Positions 42,853 through 50,544 of a DNA stretch of 64,000 bases are shown here, in pieces. The notes beneath the pieces were generated by a model. It was not told the DNA's origin, did no database searches, and saw only the letters and a list, made by a program, of their open reading frames with translations. A program made the position numbers and the translations under genes. The stretch's first letter is position 1; the number at the start of each line of letters is the position of its first letter. The stretch lies in NCBI GenBank assembly GCA_965657085.1, contig CBFHND010000005.1:134226-198225 (forward strand), read 5' to 3'. Source of the stretch: CBFHND01 sp965657085. GTDB lineage: Bacteria; Pseudomonadota; Alphaproteobacteria; Rhodobacterales; Rhodobacteraceae.

Positions 42853-43486
42853 GGCGCTGACGGTCCTTGCCGGGGTGTTCCTTGCGCAAGTATCGCCCGG
42901 GCCCAACATGGTCGCCGTGGCCAGTGCGGCCTTTGGCAGCGGGCGCAAGGCCAGCATGCTGACTGCCATGGGCATCGCCACAGGCGTCTTTGTCTGGAGC
43001 ATCCTGTTTCTGTTCGGGATCGGCGCTGTGCTGGCGGCTTATCCTGTCCTACTGACCGCGATGAAGCTGATCGGCGGCAGTTACCTTGTCTATCTTGGCG
43101 TGCGGTCCGGCCTGTCGGCCTTGCGCCCGCGCGGTGCGCAGGGGGCGATTGAAGGCACGGACATGCGTGGCCGGCGCGCTTATGGGCGCGGGCTGATGGT
43201 GGTGATGACCAACCCCAAGGCGATGATGATGTGGGTTGCAGTGTCGATGTATCTGGCCGCATCCGGATTTGGCACATGGCAGTTTCTGGCGATGGGCTGT
43301 GCCGTGGCACTGTCGGCGTTTGCTGTCTATGGCACTTACGCAATGCTGTTTTCGACCGGGGTGGCCGTGCGCGGTTATCGACGTGTGTTTCGTTTGGTTG
43401 ATGGTGCGTTCGGGGCGGTGTTTGCGGCCCTCGGCGGACGGCTCATCATGGATGCGCTGCGCACAATCCGCGCGGGTGCGACCTGA
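42845..43486 (+). CDS. LysE-family amino-acid/metabolite exporter
   Basis: 213-aa membrane protein with six hydrophobic helices and the LysE/RhtB N-terminus LAGVFLAQVSPGPNMVAVAS (about 8-27), followed by GRKASMLTAMGIATGVFVW and the mid-protein GLMVVMTNPKAMMMWVAV. ATG 42845 overlaps the ligase end by 8 bases, so it belongs at least physically to the preceding operon. It may export amino acid or acid by-products. Substrates of this family are rarely predictable. Confidence 0.88.
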   Translation: MIEALTVLAGVFLAQVSPGPNMVAVASAAFGSGRKASMLTAMGIATGVFVWSILFLFGIGAVLAAYPVLLTAMKLIGGSYLVYLGVRSGLSALRPRGAQGAIEGTDMRGRRAYGRGLMVVMTNPKAMMMWVAVSMYLAASGFGTWQFLAMGCAVALSAFAVYGTYAMLFSTGVAVRGYRRVFRLVDGAFGAVFAALGGRLIMDALRTIRAGAT

Positions 43487-43525
43487 TCATCTGGCAATTC
43501 TGACAAAAATGGTCGAAATAGGGGC

Positions 43526-45193
43526 ATGACCGTTCACGCCATGCCTCTTTCCGGGATCAAGACGCGCGCACGCCGTGTACCACGTGTGCTGAGCGTTGCG
43601 GCCTTGACCGTTGCGGCGGTGTGCCTGCTGCCGATGCTGGCCGTGGCGCTGGCGGCGCTGGGGGGCGGCTTTGATACGGTGTCTCATTTGGCGCAAACGG
43701 TTCTGCCGCGCTATGCCGCGAACACCGGTGCGCTGGTTTTGCTGGTGTCTTTGGGCACCTTCCTTGTGGGGGTGGGGGCCGCGTGGCTGGTCACGATGAC
43801 CCGCTTCCCAGGCGTCAAATTCTTCGAGATCGCGCTGGTGCTGCCGCTGGCCTTTCCCGCCTATGTGCTGGCCTATGCCTACACTCATGTGCTGGACCAT
43901 CCGGGCGTCGTGCAATCGACCTTGCGCAGCGTGATGGGATGGGGACCGCGCGACTATTGGTTTCCCGAAATCCGCAGCCTCGGCGGTGCGGCCCTGATGC
44001 TGGTGCTGGTGCTTTATCCTTATGTGTACCTACTGGCACGCGCCTCGTTTCTGCAGCAGTCGGGCACGACTTTCCTTGCCGCGCGCGCCTTGGGAAGCAG
44101 CGCATGGGCCGCCTTTTTCAAGGTGAGCTTGCCGCTGGCCCGGCCTGCCATCGCCGCAGGCGTGTTGCTGGCCGTGATGGAGACGATCGCGGATTTCGGA
44201 ACAGTCGCCTATTTCGGAGTGCCGACATTTGCAACGGGCATCTACACCAGCTGGTTTTCCATGGGCGACAGGGTCGGGGCGGCACAGTTGGCCCTGTGCC
44301 TTCTGGGCTTTGCGCTATTGCTGGCCATGCTTGAGCGCGCGCAGCGGGGCGAGGCAAAATACCATGATCCGGCGCGGGGTGGGCGCAATGCAAACCCGCC
44401 CGCGGAATTGCAGGGCCTGTGGTCCGGGCTGGCGATGATTCTCTGTGGCGTGCCGGTGATACTGGGCGCGCTGTTGCCCATTGTCGTGTTGCTGAGCATG
44501 GGCCTGAGTTCCGAGCAGGATTTGCTGAGCCCTCGTTACCTTGGCTTCCTGCGCAATTCGTTGACACTTGCCGGGATTGCAGCGGCGTTGACACTGGCGG
44601 CGGCGGTTGCCGTGGGGTTTCATCTGCGGATGCGGCCGGGGCGCATGGCGCGCGGCGCGGCCTATGTCTCGCGTCTGGGATACGCGGTGCCGGGCGGGGT
44701 GATCGCCGTGGGTCTGTTGGTGCCGTTTGCGGCCTTTGACAACGCACTGGACGCGTGGATGCGCGCACAATTCGACATCTCGACCGGGCTGCTGATCACC
44801 GGGTCGATCTGGTTGCTGATCGTGGCCTACATGGTGCGGTTTCTCGCGGCTGCCTTGGGCGCCTACGAGGGTGGGCAGGCCTTGGTGCATGCCAACATGG
44901 ATGCGGCCAGCCGGTCACTGGGGCAGGGACCCATGGGCACATTGCGAAGGGTGCACCTGCCGATCCTGACGCCCAGCCTTTTGACGGCGGCACTGATCGT
45001 CTTTGTGGATGTGATGAAAGAGCTTCCCGCGACGTTGATCATGCGCCCGTTCAACTACGACACTCTGGCGGTGCAGGCCTACCGCCTGGCCAGTGACGAG
45101 CGGTTGGATGGTGCGGCAGTGCCCAGCCTTGTGATCGTCGCGGTTGGTCTGTTGCCGGTGATCCTGATCTGTCGTCAGGTCGGGCGCAGGTAA
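43526..45193 (+). CDS. Fused ferric-iron-type ABC permease (FbpB-like)
   Basis: 555-aa inner-membrane protein with two binding-protein-dependent transport domains in tandem and about twelve helices. EAA-type loops occur twice: AARALGSSAWAAFFKVSLPLARPAI (about 189-213) and ASRSLGQGPMGTLRRVHLPILTPSL (about 462-486). This arrangement is typical for ferric iron permeases such as FbpB. The partner ATPase and periplasmic binding protein genes are not adjacent, neither upstream (LysE) nor downstream (convergent unrelated gene). Spermidine/thiamine-type ThiP is a less likely reading. Stop lies inside a perfect palindrome. Confidence 0.88.
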   Translation: MTVHAMPLSGIKTRARRVPRVLSVAALTVAAVCLLPMLAVALAALGGGFDTVSHLAQTVLPRYAANTGALVLLVSLGTFLVGVGAAWLVTMTRFPGVKFFEIALVLPLAFPAYVLAYAYTHVLDHPGVVQSTLRSVMGWGPRDYWFPEIRSLGGAALMLVLVLYPYVYLLARASFLQQSGTTFLAARALGSSAWAAFFKVSLPLARPAIAAGVLLAVMETIADFGTVAYFGVPTFATGIYTSWFSMGDRVGAAQLALCLLGFALLLAMLERAQRGEAKYHDPARGGRNANPPAELQGLWSGLAMILCGVPVILGALLPIVVLLSMGLSSEQDLLSPRYLGFLRNSLTLAGIAAALTLAAAVAVGFHLRMRPGRMARGAAYVSRLGYAVPGGVIAVGLLVPFAAFDNALDAWMRAQFDISTGLLITGSIWLLIVAYMVRFLAAALGAYEGGQALVHANMDAASRSLGQGPMGTLRRVHLPILTPSLLTAALIVFVDVMKELPATLIMRPFNYDTLAVQAYRLASDERLDGAAVPSLVIVAVGLLPVILICRQVGRR

Positions 45194-45215
45194 GGTGCGG
45201 TATACCGCACCTTAC
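45190..45215. terminator. Perfect 26-bp palindrome, probable bidirectional terminator
   Basis: GTAAGGTGCGGTA is followed at once by its complement TACCGCACCTTAC, a 26-bp perfect dyad. It starts on the last base before the permease stop TAA and ends four bases before the stop of the convergent gene. No long T-run on either side, so termination efficiency is uncertain; a hairpin with a small loop is still strong. Confidence 0.7.
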
Positions 45216-45218
45216 GTT

Positions 45219-45722
45219 TCAGGATAGGCAGCCGTCGAGCTTGAGTGTCGCGTTGCCGGAGGCGTCGAAGACGGCGCTCTCTGTTTGCTCGGCGTGCACC
45301 ACGCGGAGCGTCGCCCCTGCCATCTCGGACCCGTTAACGGTAATCTGGCGGGTGCTTGTGGTGTCGTCCACGTCGATGGTGAACGCGAGGCTGGCCCCCG
45401 CCATCATCGGGCCGATGTCCAAGGCGATCTGGGTGTCGCCATCCCTGATCTGGGGAACAGTGCGCAACTGGTCGGCACCCGACACAAGTTCGAAAGGCTG
45501 AAATACCTTGACCCCTTGTCCCGATGCCGTGGTGTCAAAAATCAATCCAGCGGGGGCCGTCCCGACGTCAATCGTGACCAGCGCCGTGTCGAGCGCGCAG
45601 GTGCCGGTATATTCCAGTACAAAGCGATCTTTTGGAGCGCCGTCGCGGAAGCTGACCGTGAGATCGGCAAGAACGGGTGAAGCGCAAAGCGCAAGTGCAA
45701 CGCAGGAAGTCAGGAGTTTCAT
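45219..45722 (-). CDS. Unrecognised exported protein
   Basis: 167-aa protein with a signal peptide (MKLLTSCVALALCASPVLA, cleaved about residue 19). The mature part is rich in beta-strand-like alternating residues, starts DLTVSFRDGAPKDRFVLEYTGTCALDTALVTIDVGTAPAG and ends with KLDGCLS; two cysteines (about 42 and 165) could form a disulfide. No catalytic motif seen and no family recognised, though similar small secreted proteins with an FRDGAPKDRF segment seem typical of roseobacters. Convergent with the ferric permease; 57 bases from yghU's end. Confidence 0.7.
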   Translation of the reverse strand: MKLLTSCVALALCASPVLADLTVSFRDGAPKDRFVLEYTGTCALDTALVTIDVGTAPAGLIFDTTASGQGVKVFQPFELVSGADQLRTVPQIRDGDTQIALDIGPMMAGASLAFTIDVDDTTSTRQITVNGSEMAGATLRVVHAEQTESAVFDASGNATLKLDGCLS

Positions 45723-45779
45723 GTGGCCGGGCCCTGTTGTTTGAGATGGGCGACCATTTAGGGCCCGGCCAGTGAAAGG

Positions 45780-46649
45780 CTAGGCGTCGTCGCCGATCTT
45801 GTCCCATGTCTGGGTGTCGAAGTCAGACGCATCATGGCGTTCGCGCAGTTGCTCGGCCGGGTTGCCGAAGGCGCGGTTGACCATACGACCCCGTTTCACC
45901 GCCGGGCGCGCGTCGATCTTCTCGGCCCAGGCTTTGACGTGTGTGTAGCTGTCCACGTCGAGGAATTTGGCCGCGTCATAGAGGCGCCCCAGAACAAGCT
46001 GTCCATACCAGGGCCAGATCGCCATATCTGCGATTGTATAGTCATCACCCGCGATGAAGGGATGTTCGGCCAATTGCCGTTCGAGCACGTCAAGCTGACG
46101 CTTGGTTTCCATGGCAAAGCGGTTGATCGGGTATTCCCACTTTTCCGGCGCATAGGCATAGAAATGGCCAAAGCCACCGCCCAGATAGGGCGCGCTGCCC
46201 ATCTGCCACATGACCCAGTTCATCACTTCGGCGCGGGCCGGGCCCGACGCAGGCAGGAATTCACCGAACTTTTCGGCCAGATAAAACAGGATCGAGGCGG
46301 ATTCGAACAGGCGCACAGGCTTGTCCCCTGACCGGTCCATCATCGCAGGGATCTTGGAGTTGGGGTTGATCTCGACAAAGCCCGATCCGAATTGATCACC
46401 TTCCCCGATGTTGACCAGATAGGCATCGTACTCTGCACCTTCATGGCCGAGGGCCAACAGCTCTTCGAGCATGACGGTGACCTTGACACCGTTGGGGATC
46501 GCGAGGCTGTGCAGCTGCAAGGGGTGCTTGCCCACCGGCAGTTCCTTGTCGTGGGTGGGTCCCGCAATCGGGCGGTTGATGTTGGCGAATCTGCCGCCGC
46601 TCTCGCTGTCCCAGGTCCAGACCTCTGGGGGCGTATAGGTGTCAGTCAT
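45780..46649 (-). CDS. yghU: Glutathione-dependent disulfide-bond oxidoreductase (YghU-like)
   Basis: Nu-class glutathione transferase of 289 aa (E. coli YghU 288), which reduces disulfides using two bound glutathiones. Landmarks: GGRFANINRPIAGPTHDKELPVG (about 21-43), HPLQLHSLAIPNGVKVTVMLEEL (about 45-67), GFVEINPNSKIPAM (about 94-107), LFESASILFYLAEKFGEFLP and IADMAIWPWYGQLVLG. An earlier ATG at 46718 is in frame, but ATG 46649 (MTDTYTPP) gives the exact family length. Monocistronic by position. Confidence 0.92.
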   Translation of the reverse strand: MTDTYTPPEVWTWDSESGGRFANINRPIAGPTHDKELPVGKHPLQLHSLAIPNGVKVTVMLEELLALGHEGAEYDAYLVNIGEGDQFGSGFVEINPNSKIPAMMDRSGDKPVRLFESASILFYLAEKFGEFLPASGPARAEVMNWVMWQMGSAPYLGGGFGHFYAYAPEKWEYPINRFAMETKRQLDVLERQLAEHPFIAGDDYTIADMAIWPWYGQLVLGRLYDAAKFLDVDSYTHVKAWAEKIDARPAVKRGRMVNRAFGNPAEQLRERHDASDFDTQTWDKIGDDA

Positions 46650-46778
46650 TGTGTGATGTCTTTCTTGGTGATGTCCATGGACCAACCTATGGCCCTGCCC
46701 GGTGGGTGCAAGGGCCACGCGCGATTTTGCCTATCCTGCCTTGCACGTCCCTTGGGACATGCCCTGTTGCAAAACTGC

Positions 46779-47279
46779 TCAGGTAGCAGGGCAGGCAAGA
46801 ACGGTATTGGGATACTTTTCGTCTTCTATCTCGAAGAATGTCTCGCCGATCTCGGAAAATCCGTGGGCGCGGTAAAACGCGCGTGCGCCGGTGTTCTCGG
46901 CGTTGGTGGTCAACCAGACCGGCCCGGGAAGGGCCGTCTGCAAGAGAGCGGACCCCAAGCCTTTGCCATGGTGGCGCGGTTGAACATAGAGGTGGAGGAT
47001 CTCGGTATCAGAGCATCCGGCGACGGGGCCGGGTGCGTTCTGAGACACCTGGATAAAGCCGATGAGGCCCTGAAACCCATCTGGTGCAGTTGCGACAAGA
47101 AGGTTTTGGTCAGGGGATTCAATGGCTGCGGTGAACTTGGCGGGCGTGTAGTGTGACAGGGCGAAATCCGCAAAGAAGGTGGTAATGCCGGAGCGCAGGT
47201 ATGTGCCCATCCAAACCTCGATCGACAGCGCCGCCAAGGCGGACGCATCCGAGGCCTGTGCCGGACGCAAGTTGATCAT
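46779..47279 (-). CDS. GNAT family N-acetyltransferase
   Basis: 166-aa acetyltransferase. The acetyl-CoA pyrophosphate loop reads QPRHHGKGLGSALLQ (about 99-113; Q/RxxGxG/A), preceded by strand EILHLYV and followed by NAENTGARAFYRAHGF, the typical motif B. N-terminus INLRPAQASDASALAALS is standard. ATG 47279 overlaps the stop of the upstream DMT transporter (ATGA), so both are translated together. Acceptor substrate unknown. Confidence 0.88.
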   Translation of the reverse strand: MINLRPAQASDASALAALSIEVWMGTYLRSGITTFFADFALSHYTPAKFTAAIESPDQNLLVATAPDGFQGLIGFIQVSQNAPGPVAGCSDTEILHLYVQPRHHGKGLGSALLQTALPGPVWLTTNAENTGARAFYRAHGFSEIGETFFEIEDEKYPNTVLACPAT

Positions 47280-48244
47280 TTGGGTTCCTCTCTACGGCGG
47301 CGCAGGATGTGACCGACCCGCAAGGCTGCGGCATTGCCGATCCGCGTGCGTGTCTTGGAGACCGGCGTGTTGGTCGAAGCGCCTGTTGTCTCACGCTTGA
47401 GAATATAAAGACCGGACGCGGCGATTATGGCCGTGCCAAGGTAGGTGGTCAGTTCCGGGTATTCGTCGAAAAGGAAGATGCCGAACAGAGTGGCCCAGAT
47501 GATCTGGGAGTACTGCATCGGGGCCACGATGATCGCATCCGCACGGGTGTAGGCCGCAACCAGCAGGCCCATGGCGGACAGCACCAGCACCGCGTCGACC
47601 ATCAGCAGGCCCAGATCGGCCAGCGGCACCGGCACATAGACAAAGGGCATCATGCAGGCGGTCAGGATCAGGTTTGTCATGATCGGGTAGAGGATCATCA
47701 CCACCCCGCGTTCCTCGCGCCCGATCTTGCGCACCACGATGGACACAAGCGCACCGGCAAAGGCCGCGACAAGGGCTGCGATATGGCCGCCGGTCAGCGG
47801 CTCGGCGCCCGGTTGCAGAACAACAAGCACACCGACAAGGCCGACGACCACAGCCAGACCCCGGCGCAGTCGTACGGTTTCGCCAAGGATCGGGATGGCC
47901 AGCACTGTGATCAGAAGAGGGGCTGCGAAGATGAAGGAATAGACCTGCGCCAACGGGAGTTCCCCCAAGGCATAGAAGACGCACAACCCCGAGCCGACGC
48001 TGGCGAGACTGCGCAAGGCCAGCCACCATGGATGACGCGGGCGCAGGGTGTCGGGTTGCGGGTCGCGGATCAGCACCAGCGTGAGCACCGGAAAGCTGAA
48101 GAGGGAAGTGAAGAACACGATCTGGAACGGCGTGTAGCTGCCCGAAAGCGATTTGATGATCACGTCATGCAGTGAAAACACGGCAAAGGCCAAAAGGCCA
48201 AAAAACGCACCCCGGGTCGATGTCGAGAATGAGGGGCTGCGCAT
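47276..48244 (-). CDS. DMT-family transporter (EamA)
   Basis: Membrane protein of 322 aa with ten predicted helices and two EamA repeats (first from about residue 12, second from about 153). Features include AVFSLHDVIIKSLSG near the N-terminus, LGELPLAQVYSFIFAAPLLITVLA and LPDH-type FGIFLFDEYPELTTYLGTAIIAASG in the last repeat. The frame begins at 48352, with possible ATGs at 48280 and 48244; the latter has AGGA eight bases upstream and is chosen. Function as exporter of a small metabolite is inferred from family only. Confidence 0.84.
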   Translation of the reverse strand: MRSPSFSTSTRGAFFGLLAFAVFSLHDVIIKSLSGSYTPFQIVFFTSLFSFPVLTLVLIRDPQPDTLRPRHPWWLALRSLASVGSGLCVFYALGELPLAQVYSFIFAAPLLITVLAIPILGETVRLRRGLAVVVGLVGVLVVLQPGAEPLTGGHIAALVAAFAGALVSIVVRKIGREERGVVMILYPIMTNLILTACMMPFVYVPVPLADLGLLMVDAVLVLSAMGLLVAAYTRADAIIVAPMQYSQIIWATLFGIFLFDEYPELTTYLGTAIIAASGLYILKRETTGASTNTPVSKTRTRIGNAAALRVGHILRRRREEPK

Positions 48245-48350
48245 GGCCGGATCCTGCGATGGTGGCAATGGTACAGCCATACAAGCAAGAGACGCAGGGG
48301 TGAAGGCATGGTTTGTCAGGCGCCGACCTGGGAGGCAGATGCCGGAATGC

Positions 48351-48374
48351 AAAAAGCCGCCCCGAGGGGCGGCC
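48351..48374 (-). terminator. Intrinsic terminator of rpmJ
   Basis: On the minus strand a GCCGCCCC/GGGGCGGC stem (48373-48356) with a very short loop is followed by TTTTT (48355-48351). It lies 25 bases after the rpmJ stop. It also separates rpmJ from the DMT transporter start. Confidence 0.9.
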
Positions 48375-48398
48375 TTTCGTAAGCGGTGAGCCTGCGGT

Positions 48399-48524
48399 TC
48401 AGCCTTGGCGGGCTTTGAACCGGCGCTGCGTTTTGTTGATCACGTAAACGCGGCCCTTGCGACGCACAACGCGGCAATCACGGTGCCGGTTTTTCAGCGA
48501 ACGGAGCGAGTTGCGTACCTTCAT
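48399..48524 (-). CDS. rpmJ: 50S ribosomal protein L36
   Basis: 41-residue ribosomal protein: MKVRNSLRSLKNRHRD at the start, then CRVVRRKGRVYVINK and ending RFKARQG. It binds 23S rRNA in the large subunit. It is the C-minus form: three of the four zinc ligands (Cys/Cys/Cys/His) of the classical L36 are absent, only one Cys remains; this is usual for alphaproteobacteria. GAGGAAGAAG precedes the ATG at 48524. Single gene with its own terminator, 83 bases downstream of the tRNA-Val on the same strand. Confidence 0.95.
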   Translation of the reverse strand: MKVRNSLRSLKNRHRDCRVVRRKGRVYVINKTQRRFKARQG

Positions 48525-48606
48525 GGCGCTTCTTCCTCATGTTTCATGGCGCGAAGCAGCGCCGGGGTTGCGGGTGTCCGGATCGAAATCCGAACAGTGA
48601 ATTGAG

Positions 48607-48681
48607 TGGTGGGCGATACAAGGATCGAACTTGTGACCCCTTCGATGTCAACGAAGTGCTCTACCGCTGAGCTAATCGCCC
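48607..48681 (-). tRNA. tRNA-Val (GAC anticodon)
   Basis: Complete cloverleaf on the minus strand: acceptor arms GGGCGAT (48681-48675) and ATCGCCC, D-stem GCTC/GAGC, anticodon stem CTTCG/CGAAG with loop TTGACAT (anticodon GAC), T-arm ACAAG-TTCGATC-CTTGT, discriminator A, and an encoded CCA at 48609-48607. Reads GUC valine codons. Confidence 0.97.
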
Positions 48682-48829
48682 ACTCTGGCCGCCTTGAAAC
48701 CCGTTGCCCCACGAAAAAAGGGGCGCGAGATTCCGCGCCGGTAGGGGGCGTATAAAAGGAGTCGGAGGCAGGATCAAGGGCTTTTGGCTTTGCCTTTTGT
48801 TGCGCTATGTTGGTGCGAAAGGAGTGGCC

Positions 48830-49690
48830 ATGCCCAAGCTCGCGTATGATGTTTTGCACCCGGACAAGCACACATCCTGTGTTGTCTTTGCATCGCCGCA
48901 CAGTGGGCGTGACTATCCGTGGTCCTTTTTGCGGCACACGATGTTGGACGAGCATCAGGTGCGGTCTTCCGAAGATGCATTCGTGGACAAACTGTTTGAT
49001 TGCGCGCCGCAATTCGGTGCCAGTTTCCTTATGGCGGGTGCGCCGCGTGCCTTTGTCGATCTGAACCGAAGCTGTGACGAACTGGACCCGGCGTTGATCG
49101 AAGGCGTGCGCCGCCACGGACACAACCCGCGGATTGCGTCGGGGTTGGGTGTGATCCCGCGCGTGGTTGCGAACGGACGGGCAATCTATCGCGGCAAGCT
49201 CAGCCGTGAAGAGGTGGACCGGCGGATTGAGCTTTATTGGCGTCCCTATCACCAGATGATGCAGAAGCTGTTGGACGATGCGAATATGAGGCATGGTCAG
49301 GCCGTTTTGATTGATTGTCATTCGATGCCACACGAGGCGATGGACGGGGTTGCGCGTGGTGGCATGCGCAGACCTGACGTGGTGCTGGGTGACCGCTTTG
49401 GTGCGGCGGCGGGCGGGGAAGTGATGGACCGGATCGAGGCCGCCTTTGCCGCGGCGGGGTTCGTGGTGACGCGCAATGCGCCCTTTGCCGGGGCCTACAT
49501 CACCCAGGCCTATGGCCGCCCCAGCCGGGGACAACATGCCGTTCAGGTCGAGATTGACCGCTCGCTTTACATGAACGAGGCGTTGATCCGGCCCAACGGC
49601 GATTTCGAAGCCGTGCGCACCGCATTGCGTGCCGTTGTGGCGGAGGTTGCAACCATCGGTCAGGGCCGAATGCCCTTGGCGGCGGAGTGA
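48830..49690 (+). CDS. N-formylglutamate amidohydrolase family protein
   Basis: 286-aa zinc hydrolase. Motifs: VFASPHSGRDYP (about 18-29, metal and substrate residues), RAFVDLNRSCDELDP (about 74-88), VLIDCHSMPHE and HAVQVEIDRSLYMNE (about 243-257), all typical for FGase, which can release glutamate in histidine degradation. No hut genes are near, so it may act on other N-formyl amino acids. ATG 48830 has AAGGAG; the frame is open upstream but lacks a signal. Divergent from the tRNA. Confidence 0.9.
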   Translation: MPKLAYDVLHPDKHTSCVVFASPHSGRDYPWSFLRHTMLDEHQVRSSEDAFVDKLFDCAPQFGASFLMAGAPRAFVDLNRSCDELDPALIEGVRRHGHNPRIASGLGVIPRVVANGRAIYRGKLSREEVDRRIELYWRPYHQMMQKLLDDANMRHGQAVLIDCHSMPHEAMDGVARGGMRRPDVVLGDRFGAAAGGEVMDRIEAAFAAAGFVVTRNAPFAGAYITQAYGRPSRGQHAVQVEIDRSLYMNEALIRPNGDFEAVRTALRAVVAEVATIGQGRMPLAAE

Positions 49691-49772
49691 TCGCCGGTTC
49701 TGACGTCGGGTTCCTGTTTCATCCGCAAGCCAGATGGGTAGCGTTGGACTGAGCAATCAGGGAGCGGTGGCT

Positions 49773-50450
49773 ATGGACCTCGATCAGGCAATGTTGGAAC
49801 GGCGCAGTATTCGGGGCTTCAAACCCGATCCGGTGCCGCAGGCGCTTTTGGAAGAGATCATAGCGCTGGCCAACCGGGCACCGTCATCGATGAACACCCA
49901 ACCCTGGCATCTGCATGTTCTGACGGGCGCTCCGCTGGAAGCGGTTCGCAAGGGCAATTCAGAGCGTATGCTGGCGGGCGTTCCACCGCAGCGCGAAATA
50001 TCGGATCACGGGCAATACGACGGCGTTCACCGCGAGCGGCAGATCGAGATCGCCATTCAGCTTTTTGAAGCGATGGGGATCAAACGTGATGACAAGGAGA
50101 TGCGGCAAGATTGGGTCATGCGTGGATTTCGCCAGTTCGACGCGCCGGTTTCGGTGGTGGTCTGTTTCGACAAATCACTGGAAGAACGCGGCACCATCGC
50201 GCATTTCGACCTTGGGGCGGTGACCTACGGGCTGGTTCTGGCTGCGTGGAGCCGGGGCTTGGGCGCTGTCATCAACGGACAAGGCATCATGCAAAGCCCG
50301 GTGGTGCGGGAACATGCGCAAATTCCCGATGACCAGGTGATCCTGACCTGCGTGGCGCTGGGATGGCCTGATGATGCGTTTTCGGCCAACGGTGTCAAAT
50401 CGCGGCGCCGGCCAGTGGAAAACGCGGCACGGTTCGTGGGCTTCGAGTAA
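49773..50450 (+). CDS. Nitroreductase family FMN protein
   Basis: 225-aa FMN-dependent oxidoreductase. RRSIRGFKPDPVP (about 9-21) is the FMN phosphate-binding start, ANRAPSSMNTQPWHLHVL (about 33-50) and LALGWPDD-like CVALGWPDDAFSANGVKSRRRP near the end complete the nitroreductase pattern. ATG 49773 (MDLDQAM) is preferred to ATG 49734, which adds 13 residues with no family match. Natural substrate unknown. Followed by the long dispersed repeat copy C. Confidence 0.88.
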   Translation: MDLDQAMLERRSIRGFKPDPVPQALLEEIIALANRAPSSMNTQPWHLHVLTGAPLEAVRKGNSERMLAGVPPQREISDHGQYDGVHRERQIEIAIQLFEAMGIKRDDKEMRQDWVMRGFRQFDAPVSVVVCFDKSLEERGTIAHFDLGAVTYGLVLAAWSRGLGAVINGQGIMQSPVVREHAQIPDDQVILTCVALGWPDDAFSANGVKSRRRPVENAARFVGFE

Positions 50451-50482
50451 TCTGGCGGAGGCGCGTGCCGCGCCGCGTGATG

Positions 50483-50541
50483 CTTTAGGGGGCTCTGCCC
50501 CCGTCCTGCGGACTCCCCCGAAGTATTTTGACCCAAAGAAG
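50483..50541. repeat. Dispersed intergenic repeat, copy C (long, hairpin-forming)
   Basis: 59-base unit CTTTAGGGGGCTCTGC...AAAGAAG, the counterpart of copy B at 30580-30639; core AGTATTTTGACCC has one T fewer. Inner stem GTCC-TGC-GGAC (50502-50512) pairs exactly and differs from copy B by a compensated base pair. As with copy B it lies between convergent genes, four bases before the dinB stop. Confidence 0.8.
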
Positions 50542-50544
50542 GGG

